Notes: generated from the sequence alone by a model not told the origin. DNA of 64,000 nt from Candidatus Aminicenantota bacterium (GCA_027068075.1 JAMOUJ010000002.1:62001-126000), one strand, 5' to 3'; counted from the stretch's first letter, positions 37,632 through 46,576 are shown. A program made the numbers and translations.

Positions 37632-37643
37632 ATAAAATTTTAT
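37632..37643. promoter_or_regulatory. Shared palindromic -10 region for divergent genes
   Basis: The perfect 12-bp palindrome ATAAAATTTTAT supplies a TAAAAT -10 on both strands (plus 37633-37638, minus 37637-37642). On the plus strand it is preceded by TG, giving an extended -10. Both flanking genes (37618 minus, 37660 plus) have GGAGG ribosome sites just downstream. Confidence 0.5.
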
Positions 37644-37659
37644 TTCAAAAGGAGGTAAA

Positions 37660-38067
37660 ATGAACAGTCTTACCCTGGTCATAGGGAGCAACGACGGCAA
37701 AACCGTTTTTCCTGGCCACCTGGGGGATTCGCAGAGGTTCCACATCTATCGGCTCTGGGAAGACGGCCGCTGGGACCTCCTCAGAACGGTGGAAAACACC
37801 TCCCCGGAGGAAAAACACCACGGAGGAGAGGAGAAGATGAAGGCCATACTTTCCCTTCTGGGGGAAGTGGACCTCCTGGTTTCCAGGAAAAACAGCCCCA
37901 ATTTCCGGAAAATAGCAGCATCCAGGCCCATTCAACCGGTGAGGGTAAGGACAGAAACCGTGGAGGAGACCCTGAAGACCCTGGGAGAGAACTTTACCCT
38001 TCTGGCAGAAATGGTGGGGCGAAGGAGGGCCGGGGAGAGGTTTCCGGAGATTCCCAGGCTGGATTAG
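37660..38067 (+). CDS. NifX/NifB-type iron-molybdenum cluster-binding domain protein
   Basis: 135 residues of the dinitrogenase iron-molybdenum cofactor family: an RNase-H-like fold with GHLGDSQRFHIYRLWED, then HHGGEEKMKAILSLLGEVDLLV and a closing SRKNSPNF segment. Stand-alone members occur in non-fixing bacteria and probably carry metal-sulfur clusters. No nif gene is nearby. A strong AGGAGG site precedes the ATG. Confidence 0.8.
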   Translation: MNSLTLVIGSNDGKTVFPGHLGDSQRFHIYRLWEDGRWDLLRTVENTSPEEKHHGGEEKMKAILSLLGEVDLLVSRKNSPNFRKIAASRPIQPVRVRTETVEETLKTLGENFTLLAEMVGRRRAGERFPEIPRLD

Positions 38068-38096
38068 TTGCCCGCCCCCTGGTTTTGGAATAAAAT
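38068..38096 (+). promoter_or_regulatory. Promoter for yggS operon, leaderless type
   Basis: TTGCCC (38068-38073), 17-bp spacer, TAAAAT (38091-38096), then 6 bases to the GTG at 38103. No ribosome site is present. Confidence 0.55.
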
Positions 38097-38102
38097 TTAA
38101 GT

Positions 38103-38777
38103 GTGGGAATAAGGGAAAACATACAGAAAATAAGGGAGAGGATAGAAAGGGCGGCCCTCCGGGCAGGGAGAGATCCAGGCGAAATAAAGATTATGGGGGC
38201 CACCAAAACCGTTCCCCCGGGAAAAATAAGGGAGGCCTACCAGGCGGGTCTTCGTCTCTTCGGGGAAAACAGGGTCCAGGAGGGCCTGAAGAAAATTCAG
38301 GAACTCAAGGACCTTCCCCTGGAGTTCCACTTCATAGGCGTTCTTCAGTCCAACAAAGTCAGGAAAGCCGTGGAAAACTTCTCCGCCATTCACTCCGTGG
38401 CATCCCTGAAACTGGCGAAAAAAATAAATTCTGTGGCCCTGGAAAAGGGCATGTCCTATCCGGTGTTCTTTGAAATCAATCTGGGGGCCGAAGAATCCAA
38501 GTCCGGGTTTCCTCCGGAAGTTTTTTTCTCCTCACTGGAGGAACTCTACTCCCTTCCGGGCTTGAAGCCCTTAGGCCTCATGACCATCCCACCCCTGGGG
38601 GAAAATCCCAGACCTTACTTCGTTAAATTGAGGGAAATACTGGAGGAGGTGAGGGAAACCTTCGGCCCGGAATTCAAGGAGTTGTCCATGGGAATGAGCG
38701 ACGACTACGAAGTAGCCGTGGAGGAGGGAGCCACCTTTCTTCGGATAGGAAGGGCCATCTTCGGAGAAAGGACATGA
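38103..38777 (+). CDS. yggS: YggS/PROSC-family PLP homeostasis protein
   Basis: 224-residue alanine-racemase-fold protein that binds PLP and buffers its level; it has no known catalytic turnover. The PLP lysine is in IKIMGATKTVPP. GENRVQEGLKK, FHFIGVLQSNK and SMGMSDDYEVAVEEGATFLRIG split over two strands are family motifs. It starts at GTG 6 bases after a -10 element. First gene of a yggS-yggT-divIVA-DUF167 cluster typical of division loci. Confidence 0.94.
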   Translation: MGIRENIQKIRERIERAALRAGRDPGEIKIMGATKTVPPGKIREAYQAGLRLFGENRVQEGLKKIQELKDLPLEFHFIGVLQSNKVRKAVENFSAIHSVASLKLAKKINSVALEKGMSYPVFFEINLGAEESKSGFPPEVFFSSLEELYSLPGLKPLGLMTIPPLGENPRPYFVKLREILEEVRETFGPEFKELSMGMSDDYEVAVEEGATFLRIGRAIFGERT

Positions 38778-39082
38778 CTCTGACGAACGCCGTTCTCCTG
38801 GGGCTCCTCAGGGTAGCAGATGCCCTGGTGGAAATAGAAACCCTGGCCATAATACTAAGGGCCCTCCTTTCCTGGTTCCCTTCCCTTCGCCTGCCCTGGC
38901 TATCCCGACTTCTCTGGGTTTTGACTGAACCCATCCTGAGACCCCTTCGGAGAATTCTTCCACCGTGGAAAACGGGTGGACTTGACATAAGCCCCCTGGT
39001 GGCCGTGTTTCTCCTGTGGGCCATCAGGGTGGTGGTGATAAATCCTTTAAAAATATCTTTGATTTACGGAGGTGCACCGTGA
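38774..39082 (+). CDS. yggT: YggT family integral membrane protein
   Basis: 102 residues with two hydrophobic spans (residues about 18-35 and 73-90) separated by the conserved amphipathic LTEPILRPLRRILPP. This conserved segment defines YggT, linked genetically to cell division, ion balance and PLP-protein clusters. ATGA overlap with yggS and GTGA overlap with divIVA. Confidence 0.9.
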   Translation: MTLTNAVLLGLLRVADALVEIETLAIILRALLSWFPSLRLPWLSRLLWVLTEPILRPLRRILPPWKTGGLDISPLVAVFLLWAIRVVVINPLKISLIYGGAP

Positions 39083-39582
39083 GAATAACCCCTTCCGACA
39101 TAGAAAAACAGGAGTTCACCGTCAAAATGAGGGGATACGACAAGGAGGAGGTCAGAAATTTCCTCCTCTTCATCGCCCAGGAACTTTCTAACCTTCTTCT
39201 GGAGATGGACGAGTTGAAGAAAAGATACCTGCAGGCGGAAGAAAGGATAAAGGAAATGGAATCCAGGGAGAAGATTCTGAAGGAAACCCTTATAGCCGCC
39301 CAAAGGTTTTCGGAAGAACTCAAGGCCAACGCCAAAAAGGAAGCCGAAATCACCATAAAGGAAGCGGAACTTAAGGCGGATCAAATTTTATCCAAGGCCA
39401 TGGAAAGACTCCGGGATGTAAACACAGCCATCAGCAAGATGAAGGCGGAAAAACAGCACATCGTAAACGAAATAAGGGCCTTCGTGATATCCCTTCAGGA
39501 ACTGATTGCCAGGGAGGAATCGGATGAAAATAGCGGTAAAGGTGCATCCAGGAGCAAGGCAAGAAAGGGTGCAAAAGGGTGA
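39079..39582 (+). CDS. divIVA: DivIVA-domain protein
   Basis: About 167 residues. The N-terminal membrane-curvature-sensing motif RITPSDIEKQEFTVKMRGYD is followed by EEVRNFLLFIAQEL and a long coiled coil (residues about 30-145). DivIVA marks poles or division sites by oligomerising on curved membranes. I chose the GTG at 39079, which has GGAGGTG upstream and overlaps the yggT stop. Its presence in a diderm is compatible with other deeply branching phyla. Confidence 0.9.
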   Translation: MRITPSDIEKQEFTVKMRGYDKEEVRNFLLFIAQELSNLLLEMDELKKRYLQAEERIKEMESREKILKETLIAAQRFSEELKANAKKEAEITIKEAELKADQILSKAMERLRDVNTAISKMKAEKQHIVNEIRAFVISLQELIAREESDENSGKGASRSKARKGAKG

Positions 39583-39742
39583 AGTCTGGGAGGTATGGGT
39601 AAGGGAAAAACCGGAAAAGGGGAGGGCTAACCGGAGGGTGATGGAACTGGTGGCGGAGGAACTGGGGGTTTCCCGGAGAAAAGTCAGGATTATAAAGGGG
39701 AAAACTTCAAGGAGTAAAATCCTGGAGGTGGAGGATGCTTGA
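39524..39742 (+). CDS. DUF167 (YggU) family protein
   Basis: 72 residues with the family pattern VKVHPGARQERVQ, EKGRANRRVMELVAEELG and KGKTSRSKIL. Small alpha/beta protein of unknown function that commonly sits next to yggT and divIVA. Its ATG lies inside divIVA (59-base overlap), and its 3' end overlaps the permease gene by 8 bases. Confidence 0.9.
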   Translation: MKIAVKVHPGARQERVQKGEVWEVWVREKPEKGRANRRVMELVAEELGVSRRKVRIIKGKTSRSKILEVEDA

Positions 39743-41051
39743 AAGATTATTTTCCCTCAGCGAAAGGGGAACCACCGTCAGGGCGGAACTGCGGGCCGGC
39801 ACCGTAACCTTCCTATCCATGGCCTACATAATCGCCATCCAACCTATAATCCTTTCCCAGGCCGGAATGGATCCCGGAGCCGTCATGGTGGGAACCTGTA
39901 TCGCCTCGGCCATAGCCACGCTAATAATGGGTTTGTACGCCAATTATCCCATTGGGCTGGCCCCGGGCATGGGAGAAAACTTCTACTTCTCCTACACCCT
40001 GGTCCGGGGAAAGGGAATACCCTGGAGAACCGCCCTGGGAATAGTGTTTCTATCGGGAGCCGCCTTCCTGGGGGTTTCCCTCCTCAGGGTGAGGGAGAAG
40101 ATAATAAACGCCATACCCCGAAGCCTCAAAAACGCCATAGCCGTGGGAATAGGGTTCTTCATAGCCATGCTGGGGCTGAAGGATGCGGGGTTCATAGTTC
40201 TTCAAAAGGGGGCCCTTTCCCTGGGAAACCTCCGCCATCCCGGCACGGTCCTGGCCGGCGCAGGGCTGGTCATTATAGCCGTCCTCATGGCCCGAAGGGT
40301 TCGGGGGGCCATTTTCATAGGAATGCTGGCCACCTTCCTCCTGGGACTTCCCCTGGGCATCGTGAAGTTTCACGGAATAATATCAAAACCCCCTTCCCTC
40401 TCCCCGGTTCTCTTCAAAATGGACATAAAGGCGGCCCTGTCTTTGTCCTTCTTGGTGCCCATCCTGGCCTTCTTCATAATGGACATGTTTGACACCATCG
40501 GAACCCTTATAGGAATTGCGGAGCAGGCAGGATTCATTGACCAGGAGGGCCGCTTGCCCGGCATGAAGAGGGCCCTGGTGGCGGATTCCGCCGGGACCTT
40601 AATTGGAACCGCCATGGGAAACTCCACCGTGACCTCCTACATAGAATCCGCCACGGGGGTGGCCGAAGGGGGAAGAACCGGCCTTACGGCCGTCTTCGTT
40701 TCCCTTTACTTCTTCCTGGCCATATTCTTCTACCCCTTCATAAAAAGCCTCATCGGGGGCTACCGGTGGGGAGGCTCCGTGGTATATCCCGTGACCTCCC
40801 CGGTTCTAATAATAGTGGGCGCCATGATGTTTGCCAATGTAAGAAAAATGAACCTGGAGGACCCCACGGAGTACATACCCTCCCTCCTCACCGTCCTGGG
40901 AATGCCCCTCACCATGAGCATCTCCGACGGGCTGGGCTTCGGGTTCATAAGTTATACCCTGCTTAAACTCCTCTCCGGAAGGGCCAGGGAAGTGAGTTTA
41001 ACCCTCTACATATTGGCCCTGGTCTTTGTTTTAAAATTCGCTTTCTTGTAA
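39735..41051 (+). CDS. NCS2-family purine permease (AzgA type)
   Basis: 438-residue proton-coupled importer for adenine, guanine or hypoxanthine with about 14 helices. AzgA hallmarks are TFLSMAYIIAIQPIIL, GLAPGMGENFYFSY, FIMDMFDTIGTLIGIAEQAG and GNSTVTSYIESATGVAEGGRTG split by small changes. The transport-site Glu/Asp (MGEN, DMFDT) are present. It ends the yggS operon. Confidence 0.93.
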   Translation: MLERLFSLSERGTTVRAELRAGTVTFLSMAYIIAIQPIILSQAGMDPGAVMVGTCIASAIATLIMGLYANYPIGLAPGMGENFYFSYTLVRGKGIPWRTALGIVFLSGAAFLGVSLLRVREKIINAIPRSLKNAIAVGIGFFIAMLGLKDAGFIVLQKGALSLGNLRHPGTVLAGAGLVIIAVLMARRVRGAIFIGMLATFLLGLPLGIVKFHGIISKPPSLSPVLFKMDIKAALSLSFLVPILAFFIMDMFDTIGTLIGIAEQAGFIDQEGRLPGMKRALVADSAGTLIGTAMGNSTVTSYIESATGVAEGGRTGLTAVFVSLYFFLAIFFYPFIKSLIGGYRWGGSVVYPVTSPVLIIVGAMMFANVRKMNLEDPTEYIPSLLTVLGMPLTMSISDGLGFGFISYTLLKLLSGRAREVSLTLYILALVFVLKFAFL

Positions 41052-41054
41052 AAT
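41026..41054 (+). promoter_or_regulatory. Promoter for ABC exporter operon, leaderless type
   Basis: TTGTTT (41026-41031), 17-bp spacer, TAAAAT (41049-41054), then 6 bases to the ATG at 41061. The promoter lies inside the end of the permease gene. No ribosome site is present. Confidence 0.55.
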
Positions 41055-41060
41055 TGTCCT

Positions 41061-41948
41061 ATGGAAATTCTTCAGGTAAAGGAACTCAGGAAAACCTACC
41101 GGACCGGTTTTCTGCTGAGACCCAAGGAGGTTCTCCACGGGGTTTCCTTTTCGGTGGAGAAGGGTTCGGTGGTGGGTCTTCTGGGACCAAACGGCGCAGG
41201 AAAAACCACCACCATCAAAACCATCCTTGGAATAACCCGGGCTGACTCCGGAGAAGTCCTGGTATTCGGGGAAAAACTCACGAAGAAAACCAAGGGAAGG
41301 ATAGGTTATCTTCCGGAAAATCCCTTCTTTTACGATTACCTCACCGGAAGGGAACTCCTCCGGGACTTTTCTGGTTTTTACGGAGGGGTAAGGGAGGAGG
41401 AGATAAACAGGGTTTTGGAGGAGGTGGGCCTGGCTTCCGCCGCCAACAGGAGAATAAGGACATATTCCAAGGGAATGCTCCAGAGACTGGGTCTCGCCCA
41501 GGCCATAGTCCACCAGCCGGAACTCATAATCTTAGACGAACCCATGAGCGGTCTGGACCCCCTGGGAAGAAGGGAATTCAGGGAAATCATAAGCCGCCTG
41601 CGGGAGGCAGGAAAAACGATTCTGTTCTCCTCCCACATACTTCAGGATGTGGAGATGATATGCGACCATGTCCTTCTACTCTACCAGGGGCGGGTGATAA
41701 AGGAAGGGGTCCTGGAGGAAATGCTGGAAAGCGAAATAAAGTTCTTTGAGGTCACCGTGGAGGGCGTGGAAATAGAAGGCATGGAACCCCTCCGCCGCTC
41801 GGGAAACCGGGTTCTTTACCGGGCGGAAAATGTGGATGCGGTTCAGCGTCTGGTAGAAGAAACCATCAGGAAGGGGGGAAAGGTGATAGCGATTATGCCC
41901 AGAACCCTCACCCTGGAGGAAATATTCATAAGGGAGGTCCAGCGGTGA
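41061..41948 (+). CDS. ABC-2 type transporter ATPase
   Basis: 295 residues. Walker A is LLGPNGAGKTTTIKTILG, the Q-loop region LPENPFFYDYLTG, the signature YSKGMLQRLGLAQAI, Walker B LIILDEPMSGLDPLG and the switch His in LFSSHILQDVE. The C-terminal 80 residues are the small regulatory domain of DrrA/NatA-type exporters. It pairs with the permease at 41945. Substrate unknown; linkage to the TPR protein and prepilin peptidase hints at envelope or secretion work. Confidence 0.92.
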   Translation: MEILQVKELRKTYRTGFLLRPKEVLHGVSFSVEKGSVVGLLGPNGAGKTTTIKTILGITRADSGEVLVFGEKLTKKTKGRIGYLPENPFFYDYLTGRELLRDFSGFYGGVREEEINRVLEEVGLASAANRRIRTYSKGMLQRLGLAQAIVHQPELIILDEPMSGLDPLGRREFREIISRLREAGKTILFSSHILQDVEMICDHVLLLYQGRVIKEGVLEEMLESEIKFFEVTVEGVEIEGMEPLRRSGNRVLYRAENVDAVQRLVEETIRKGGKVIAIMPRTLTLEEIFIREVQR

Positions 41949-42706
41949 GATCACTGTGGACCGTGGCAAAAATAACCCTGAAGGAGGGCTTCAGGGACAA
42001 GGTTTACCTGAGTTTCCTCTTCTTTGCCGTGGTGCTCCTTTTGTTCTCCATATTCCTGGGAATGCTGGTGGTGGGGGACCCGGCCAAGGTAATAGCGGAC
42101 TTCGGACTGGCCACCATAAGCCTGTTTTCGCTCCTCATGGTAATCTTCGTGGGCGGCGGGAGTTTGATGAAGGAGATCCAGAAGAAAACCGTCCTGGTGG
42201 TTCTGTCCAAACCGATTACCCGGGGGGAGTTTATCCTGGGCAAAATCTTAGGGATCTGGATAGAGGTGGTTTTAAACATTTTCGCCATGAGTCTTTTCCT
42301 GTTTCTCCTGGTGGCCTCCCGGGGCTCCACCATGTGGGGCATCTTCGTCCAGGCCGGCCTGCTTTCCCTGGAGATGGGAGTCATGGCGGCCATATGCATC
42401 CTCTTTTACACCTTCCCCACTTATTTCCTCTCCATGCTGTTCACCCTAAGTTTTTACATCGTGGGTCACCTGGCCCCCACCATTGAAAAGGCCTCCCGCA
42501 CCATCAACCAACCCTGGCTCAGGGACCTGACCCGCTGGGTATCCTACCTCATCCCCAACCTGGAATACTTCAACCTGAAAAACCAGGTGGTCTACGGGCT
42601 CCATGTCCCCTCCTCCTTCTACCTGAAGGCCCTGGCCTACTTCCTTCTTCTCTTCTTCATCTTCGCATCCCTGGCCGTGTTCTCCTTTGAGAAGAGGGAG
42701 GTATGA
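41945..42706 (+). CDS. ABC-2 type transporter permease
   Basis: 253 residues with about six membrane helices and the ABC-2 permease pattern TLKEGFRDKVYLS, then KTVLVVLSKPITRGEFILGKILG before helix 3. It forms the membrane partner of the ATPase at 41061. Starts at GTG overlapping the ATPase stop (GTGA). The stop overlaps the TPR gene (ATGA). Confidence 0.88.
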   Translation: MRSLWTVAKITLKEGFRDKVYLSFLFFAVVLLLFSIFLGMLVVGDPAKVIADFGLATISLFSLLMVIFVGGGSLMKEIQKKTVLVVLSKPITRGEFILGKILGIWIEVVLNIFAMSLFLFLLVASRGSTMWGIFVQAGLLSLEMGVMAAICILFYTFPTYFLSMLFTLSFYIVGHLAPTIEKASRTINQPWLRDLTRWVSYLIPNLEYFNLKNQVVYGLHVPSSFYLKALAYFLLLFFIFASLAVFSFEKREV

Positions 42707-43539
42707 AGAAGGTAGTATGGATTTTTGCCCTGATTCTTTCCTACGCCATGGTGGTCAGGATGAATTTACATTACAAAAACCTTAAAATCCCCTATTCCTA
42801 CGAAGCCTGGGTGGTGAAAATTCCCACAAAAAACCTCAAGGATTTTGCCCTGGGATATCAAAACCTTCTGGCGGACCTCACCTACATCTGGGCCATCCAA
42901 TATTTCGCCACCCCGGAAATACCCGAGGAGGTGAGGAGAAAAAACCTCAGGAAATTCTTTGAGGCCATTTGGTCCCTGGACCCCAGGTATCTGGAGACCT
43001 ATTCCATAGCGGCCCTCATCGCCGACATAGACTTCCACGACCCGGACACCGCCATAGAATTCCTACTGGAGGGTTTCAAAAGAAACCCCCGGGCCGTGGA
43101 ACTCCTGGAAGAAGCGGCCTTCTACGCCTTTTCCAGGAAGAAGGACTACGACCTGGCCCACAAACTCTACATGGAGGCCTACCGCATAAACAAGGACCCC
43201 AAAACCCTCAGGCTGGCCGCCGCCATGCTGGAGAAAAAACAGGATGTGAGCCTGGCCTGGAATTACTGGATGCAGGTATACAAAAAGGCCGACTCGGAAT
43301 ACCTCAAAAAGATCGCCTGGTTACATCTTTACAAGATAAAGGCTAAAATGGACCTGAACCTTCTGAAGAACAGAATTCAGGAATTCCGCAAAAAGTTTGG
43401 GAGGAACCCCATGTCCCTGGAGGAACTGGTTAGCACCGGACTGCTCAAGGAGGTCCCCAGGGACCTGGACGGTCATCCTTACCAATACGACCCCGCCACC
43501 GGGGAAGTAAAACCGGCCAAGGAGAAACTTTGGAAGTAA
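42703..43539 (+). CDS. Membrane-anchored TPR protein
   Basis: 278 residues. An N-terminal anchor (VVWIFALILSYAMVV) is followed by TPR-like helices (residues about 75-210) and a C-terminal module GRNPMSLEELVSTGLL plus LDGHPYQYDPATGEV. The latter resembles the end of type II secretion and pilin-like proteins, where it follows a globular head. Its position between an ABC exporter and the prepilin peptidase suggests a secretion or pilus accessory role; this is inference. Confidence 0.7.
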   Translation: MKKVVWIFALILSYAMVVRMNLHYKNLKIPYSYEAWVVKIPTKNLKDFALGYQNLLADLTYIWAIQYFATPEIPEEVRRKNLRKFFEAIWSLDPRYLETYSIAALIADIDFHDPDTAIEFLLEGFKRNPRAVELLEEAAFYAFSRKKDYDLAHKLYMEAYRINKDPKTLRLAAAMLEKKQDVSLAWNYWMQVYKKADSEYLKKIAWLHLYKIKAKMDLNLLKNRIQEFRKKFGRNPMSLEELVSTGLLKEVPRDLDGHPYQYDPATGEVKPAKEKLWK

Positions 43540-44297
43540 TAGTCAAAATCTTCGTATTCCTCTTCGGACTGGTCTGGGGGAGTTTCCTCAATGTGGTGAT
43601 TTACAGGGTTCCGGAGGGAATTTCCCTGTTAAAGCCCAGGTCCTTCTGTCCGGTCTGCGGGCATAAGATCAAATGGTACGACAACATCCCCCTTTTCAGT
43701 TACCTCGTTTTGAGGGGAAAGTGTAGGTATTGCGGAGCAAAAATCCCCCTGAGGTATCCCCTGGTGGAACTCTGGACCGGCCTGACCTTCCTCCTTTTGT
43801 GGACCAATTTCCACCCTCAACCCCTGGAAATGTTCAGGGGTTTCGTCTTCACCTCCCTACTGATAATCCTGGCAGGGATTGACGCCTCCAAAATGCTCCT
43901 CCCCGACATCTTCACCATCCCAGGAACCCTGTCGGGGATAATTTTTTCCCTGTTTCTGCCCCCGGGGCTCAAGTCCTCGCTGCTGGGGGCCGCAGTGGGC
44001 TACGCTTCCCTCTGGATTTTTTACAAAGGTTTTCTGCTGATTACCGGAAAGGAGGGAATGGGCTTCGGAGACTTTAAAATGTTCGCCATGGTGGGGGCCT
44101 TCATGGGAATCCAGCACCTCCTTCCCGTCCTACTGCTGGCCTCCGTGGCCGGGGTCTTCGTGGGAATAGGGATTATGGTGATCAAGAGGAAAAAGGACCT
44201 GGTTCTGCCCTTCGGCACCTTTCTTGCCCTGGCCTCCTGGGCGATATATGTTTTCAAACTGGACCTCATCCGCCTCTCCTTGAAGTTTACGCTATGA
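43530..44297 (+). CDS. Prepilin peptidase / N-methyltransferase (PilD type)
   Basis: 255-residue inner-membrane aspartyl protease that cleaves and N-methylates type IV prepilins or pseudopilins. The N-terminal methylase zinc site has C40, C43, C65 and C68. The protease aspartates lie in GIDASKMLLPD and GMGFGDFKM. No pilin gene is in the window. Starts at TTG (43530), 6 bases after AGGAG and inside the end of the TPR gene. Confidence 0.93.
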   Translation: MEVIVKIFVFLFGLVWGSFLNVVIYRVPEGISLLKPRSFCPVCGHKIKWYDNIPLFSYLVLRGKCRYCGAKIPLRYPLVELWTGLTFLLLWTNFHPQPLEMFRGFVFTSLLIILAGIDASKMLLPDIFTIPGTLSGIIFSLFLPPGLKSSLLGAAVGYASLWIFYKGFLLITGKEGMGFGDFKMFAMVGAFMGIQHLLPVLLLASVAGVFVGIGIMVIKRKKDLVLPFGTFLALASWAIYVFKLDLIRLSLKFTL

Positions 44298-45364
44298 GGA
44301 AAACCGCCCTGCTCCTCATATTGGTTGTAGTGTTCTTCTGGGCCCTGGCCAGTTACGGCCTCCTGGTAAATCTATCTCCAACCATGGGCATTGAGAAATA
44401 CCACCGCCTGAAGCAAATGTGGGGAGGCGTTACGGTTTTCTCGGTACTCCTCATCCTCCTCCTGGTGGTGTGGGCCTCCCTATCCCCGTCCCGGGTCAAA
44501 ACCCCCTCCGTTTCCCCGGAGATTCTTCAGGTTCTTTCCCAGAGGGGAGCCCTGATGAACAAAATCCTTCAGGAAATCATAGACAGGCTGGAAAGCCCTG
44601 CCTTCGTTCTGGTGGGGGAAAAGGTGCTTTTCAAAAACAAAGCCGCCAAAAAACTCCCCACCCTTTCCATCCCTGCCCTATCCCGCCGGTTTGAGATAGA
44701 AAAGGTGGAACTGAGCATGGGGGATTCCATAGCCACCCTGTACATCCTCAAGGACACGGAAAGGATTAAGGAAAAGGTAAAGCGGGAGGAGGAACGGAAA
44801 AGGCTGGTTTCCCTGGGAGAACTGGCCTCCTTCCTCTCCCACGAGGTAAAAAACGCCCTTTCGGTGATCCTCGCCCTGCTGAAAACGGGAAGGACCGAGG
44901 AAATAAAGGCGGAGGTGGAAAAACTCTCCGGCATGGTGGACCGCTTTCTGAAGGAAGCAAGACCCGTCAATCCAGTCCTTCAGAATTTCACCCTGGACGA
45001 AAACTTCTTTTCCCGCTGGGGGTTGGAGGTTAGCGGAGGGGCCCGGGTGAAAGCGGATCCCTACTTGTTTCAACTCATCACGGAGAACCTGGTTAAAAAC
45101 TCCCGCCAGGCCGGGGCCAGCAAAATAAGCGTGAGGATAAAGGAAGAGGGGAATTTCGCCCTGCTGGAGTATTCCGACGACGGTGAAGGAATACCCCGGG
45201 GGGAGGAGGAGAACATATTTCTCCCCTTCTATTCCGGCAAAAAGGGGGGCACGGGTCTGGGCCTCTCCTTTGCCAAAAAGGCCCTCTTAGCCATGGGAGG
45301 GGACATATGGGCAGAACCCGCAGAAGGAGGTGCTAAATTCCTGATAAAAATTCCCCTTTCGTGA
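44294..45364 (+). CDS. Sensor histidine kinase, orphan
   Basis: 356 residues. Two membrane helices (about 5-26 and 45-62) flank a very short periplasmic loop; a small PAS-like segment (100-155) follows. The phospho-acceptor is H183 in LSHEVKNALS. The ATPase N-box is LITENLVKNSRQAG, then YSDDGEGIP and GGTGLGLSFAKKAL. No response regulator gene adjoins it, so its target is unknown. Overlaps both neighbours. Confidence 0.9.
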   Translation: MRKTALLLILVVVFFWALASYGLLVNLSPTMGIEKYHRLKQMWGGVTVFSVLLILLLVVWASLSPSRVKTPSVSPEILQVLSQRGALMNKILQEIIDRLESPAFVLVGEKVLFKNKAAKKLPTLSIPALSRRFEIEKVELSMGDSIATLYILKDTERIKEKVKREEERKRLVSLGELASFLSHEVKNALSVILALLKTGRTEEIKAEVEKLSGMVDRFLKEARPVNPVLQNFTLDENFFSRWGLEVSGGARVKADPYLFQLITENLVKNSRQAGASKISVRIKEEGNFALLEYSDDGEGIPRGEEENIFLPFYSGKKGGTGLGLSFAKKALLAMGGDIWAEPAEGGAKFLIKIPLS

Positions 45365-45960
45365 TCTGTCTATGCGGAGGAATAGCCACGGGAAAAAGCA
45401 CCGTGGCGGAAGTGTGGAAAAAAATGGGGCTACAGGTAATACGGGCTGATAAAGTGGGCCACAGGGTCCTGGAACTGCCCCACATCAAAAGGGCCCTGGA
45501 GAAAAGGTTCGGCCCGGAGATCTTTGAAAGGGGAATGGTAAACCGCAAAGCCCTGGGGGAAAAGGTTTTTTCCAATCCCAGGGACCTCCTCTTCCTGAAC
45601 CGCCTTACCCACCCTGAAATCAAAAGGCTGGTGGAGGAGGAGATAAGGGGGAAGGAAGGGCCTGTGGTCCTGGAGGCTGCCCTTCTCTTTGAGATAGGAC
45701 TTGATTCCCTGTGTGACCTTATAGTATGCACCTACTGCTCCAGGGAAACCCAGATAGAAAGGCTCGTGGCCAAGGGATTCTCCCTACGGGAAGCCCGGGC
45801 GAGGACCGCCTCCCAGAGGCCTCCCGAGGACTACGCCGCCAGGGCTGACCTGGTGATAAACACGGAGGTTCCCCTGGAGAAGGTCAGAGAACAGGCAGAG
45901 GAAATAGTTCGTAGACTAAAGGAGGGAAAATGGGTTCTCCAAGAAGCAAAGTGGAAGTGA
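45361..45960 (+). CDS. coaE: Dephospho-CoA kinase
   Basis: 199-residue P-loop kinase for the last step of coenzyme A synthesis. The Walker A motif GGIATGKST is at residues 6-14. RADKVGHRVLE and the LTHPEIKRLVEEEI segment are family hallmarks, as is LLFEIGLDSLCDLIV. Starts at GTG overlapping the kinase stop (GTGA). Confidence 0.94.
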   Translation: MICLCGGIATGKSTVAEVWKKMGLQVIRADKVGHRVLELPHIKRALEKRFGPEIFERGMVNRKALGEKVFSNPRDLLFLNRLTHPEIKRLVEEEIRGKEGPVVLEAALLFEIGLDSLCDLIVCTYCSRETQIERLVAKGFSLREARARTASQRPPEDYAARADLVINTEVPLEKVREQAEEIVRRLKEGKWVLQEAKWK

Positions 45961-46574
45961 AGGGCTTTGAGGCCCGATATTACGACCTTCTCATGGGAAT
46001 TTTAACCTTAGGACAGTACGGACGATGGCTGAAAAGGGCCGTGAGGGACACCGGGGTGGGTCCGGGATGGAAGGTGGTGGAACTGGGTTCGGGCACGGGA
46101 ATAGCCGCCTGCGAATTTTCCAGAATCATCGGGGACGAGGGAAAATACCTGGGGCTGGACATAGGCAAGGAGATGATGGCCAAGGCAGAAAAAAGGTGTA
46201 GAAAAAGAAAAAATGTTGAATTTCTTTTCCAGAGGATAGAGGAACCCTTTAACACACCCTTTCCGGCGGACCTTTTTTTCGTGTCCTTCGTCATGCACGG
46301 TCTGGAAAATCCTGACAAGGAAAAGGTCCTCGCCAATGTGAGGAACAACTTGAGACCAGGAGGGCGTTTTGCGGTGCTGGACTATTCCCAGATGGAGGTT
46401 GAAAAATCATGGTTTCTCCCCAGGATTCTCATCGGGAAACTTGAATGCCCCCTGGCCCGGGAATTTGCAGAGATGAATTTTCCCGCCTTCGTTGAAAAAA
46501 GAGGTTTCAAATTGGCCGCCCTGAAAAAATACTTTCTTTCCGTGTTTTCCCTCTACATTTTCGTCAGGGAATAA
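45930..46574 (+). CDS. Class I SAM-dependent methyltransferase (UbiE-like)
   Basis: 214 residues. SAM motif I is VVELGSGTGIAA, motif II region LGLDIGKEMMAKA, and post-I motif FVSFVMHGLENPDK with LRPGGRFAVLDYS. These resemble UbiE/MenG-type methylases, but substrate is not clear. GGAGGG lies upstream of the ATG. It overlaps coaE by 31 bases and ends 2 bases before the convergent HAD gene. Confidence 0.82.
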   Translation: MGSPRSKVEVKGFEARYYDLLMGILTLGQYGRWLKRAVRDTGVGPGWKVVELGSGTGIAACEFSRIIGDEGKYLGLDIGKEMMAKAEKRCRKRKNVEFLFQRIEEPFNTPFPADLFFVSFVMHGLENPDKEKVLANVRNNLRPGGRFAVLDYSQMEVEKSWFLPRILIGKLECPLAREFAEMNFPAFVEKRGFKLAALKKYFLSVFSLYIFVRE

Positions 46575-46576
46575 TC

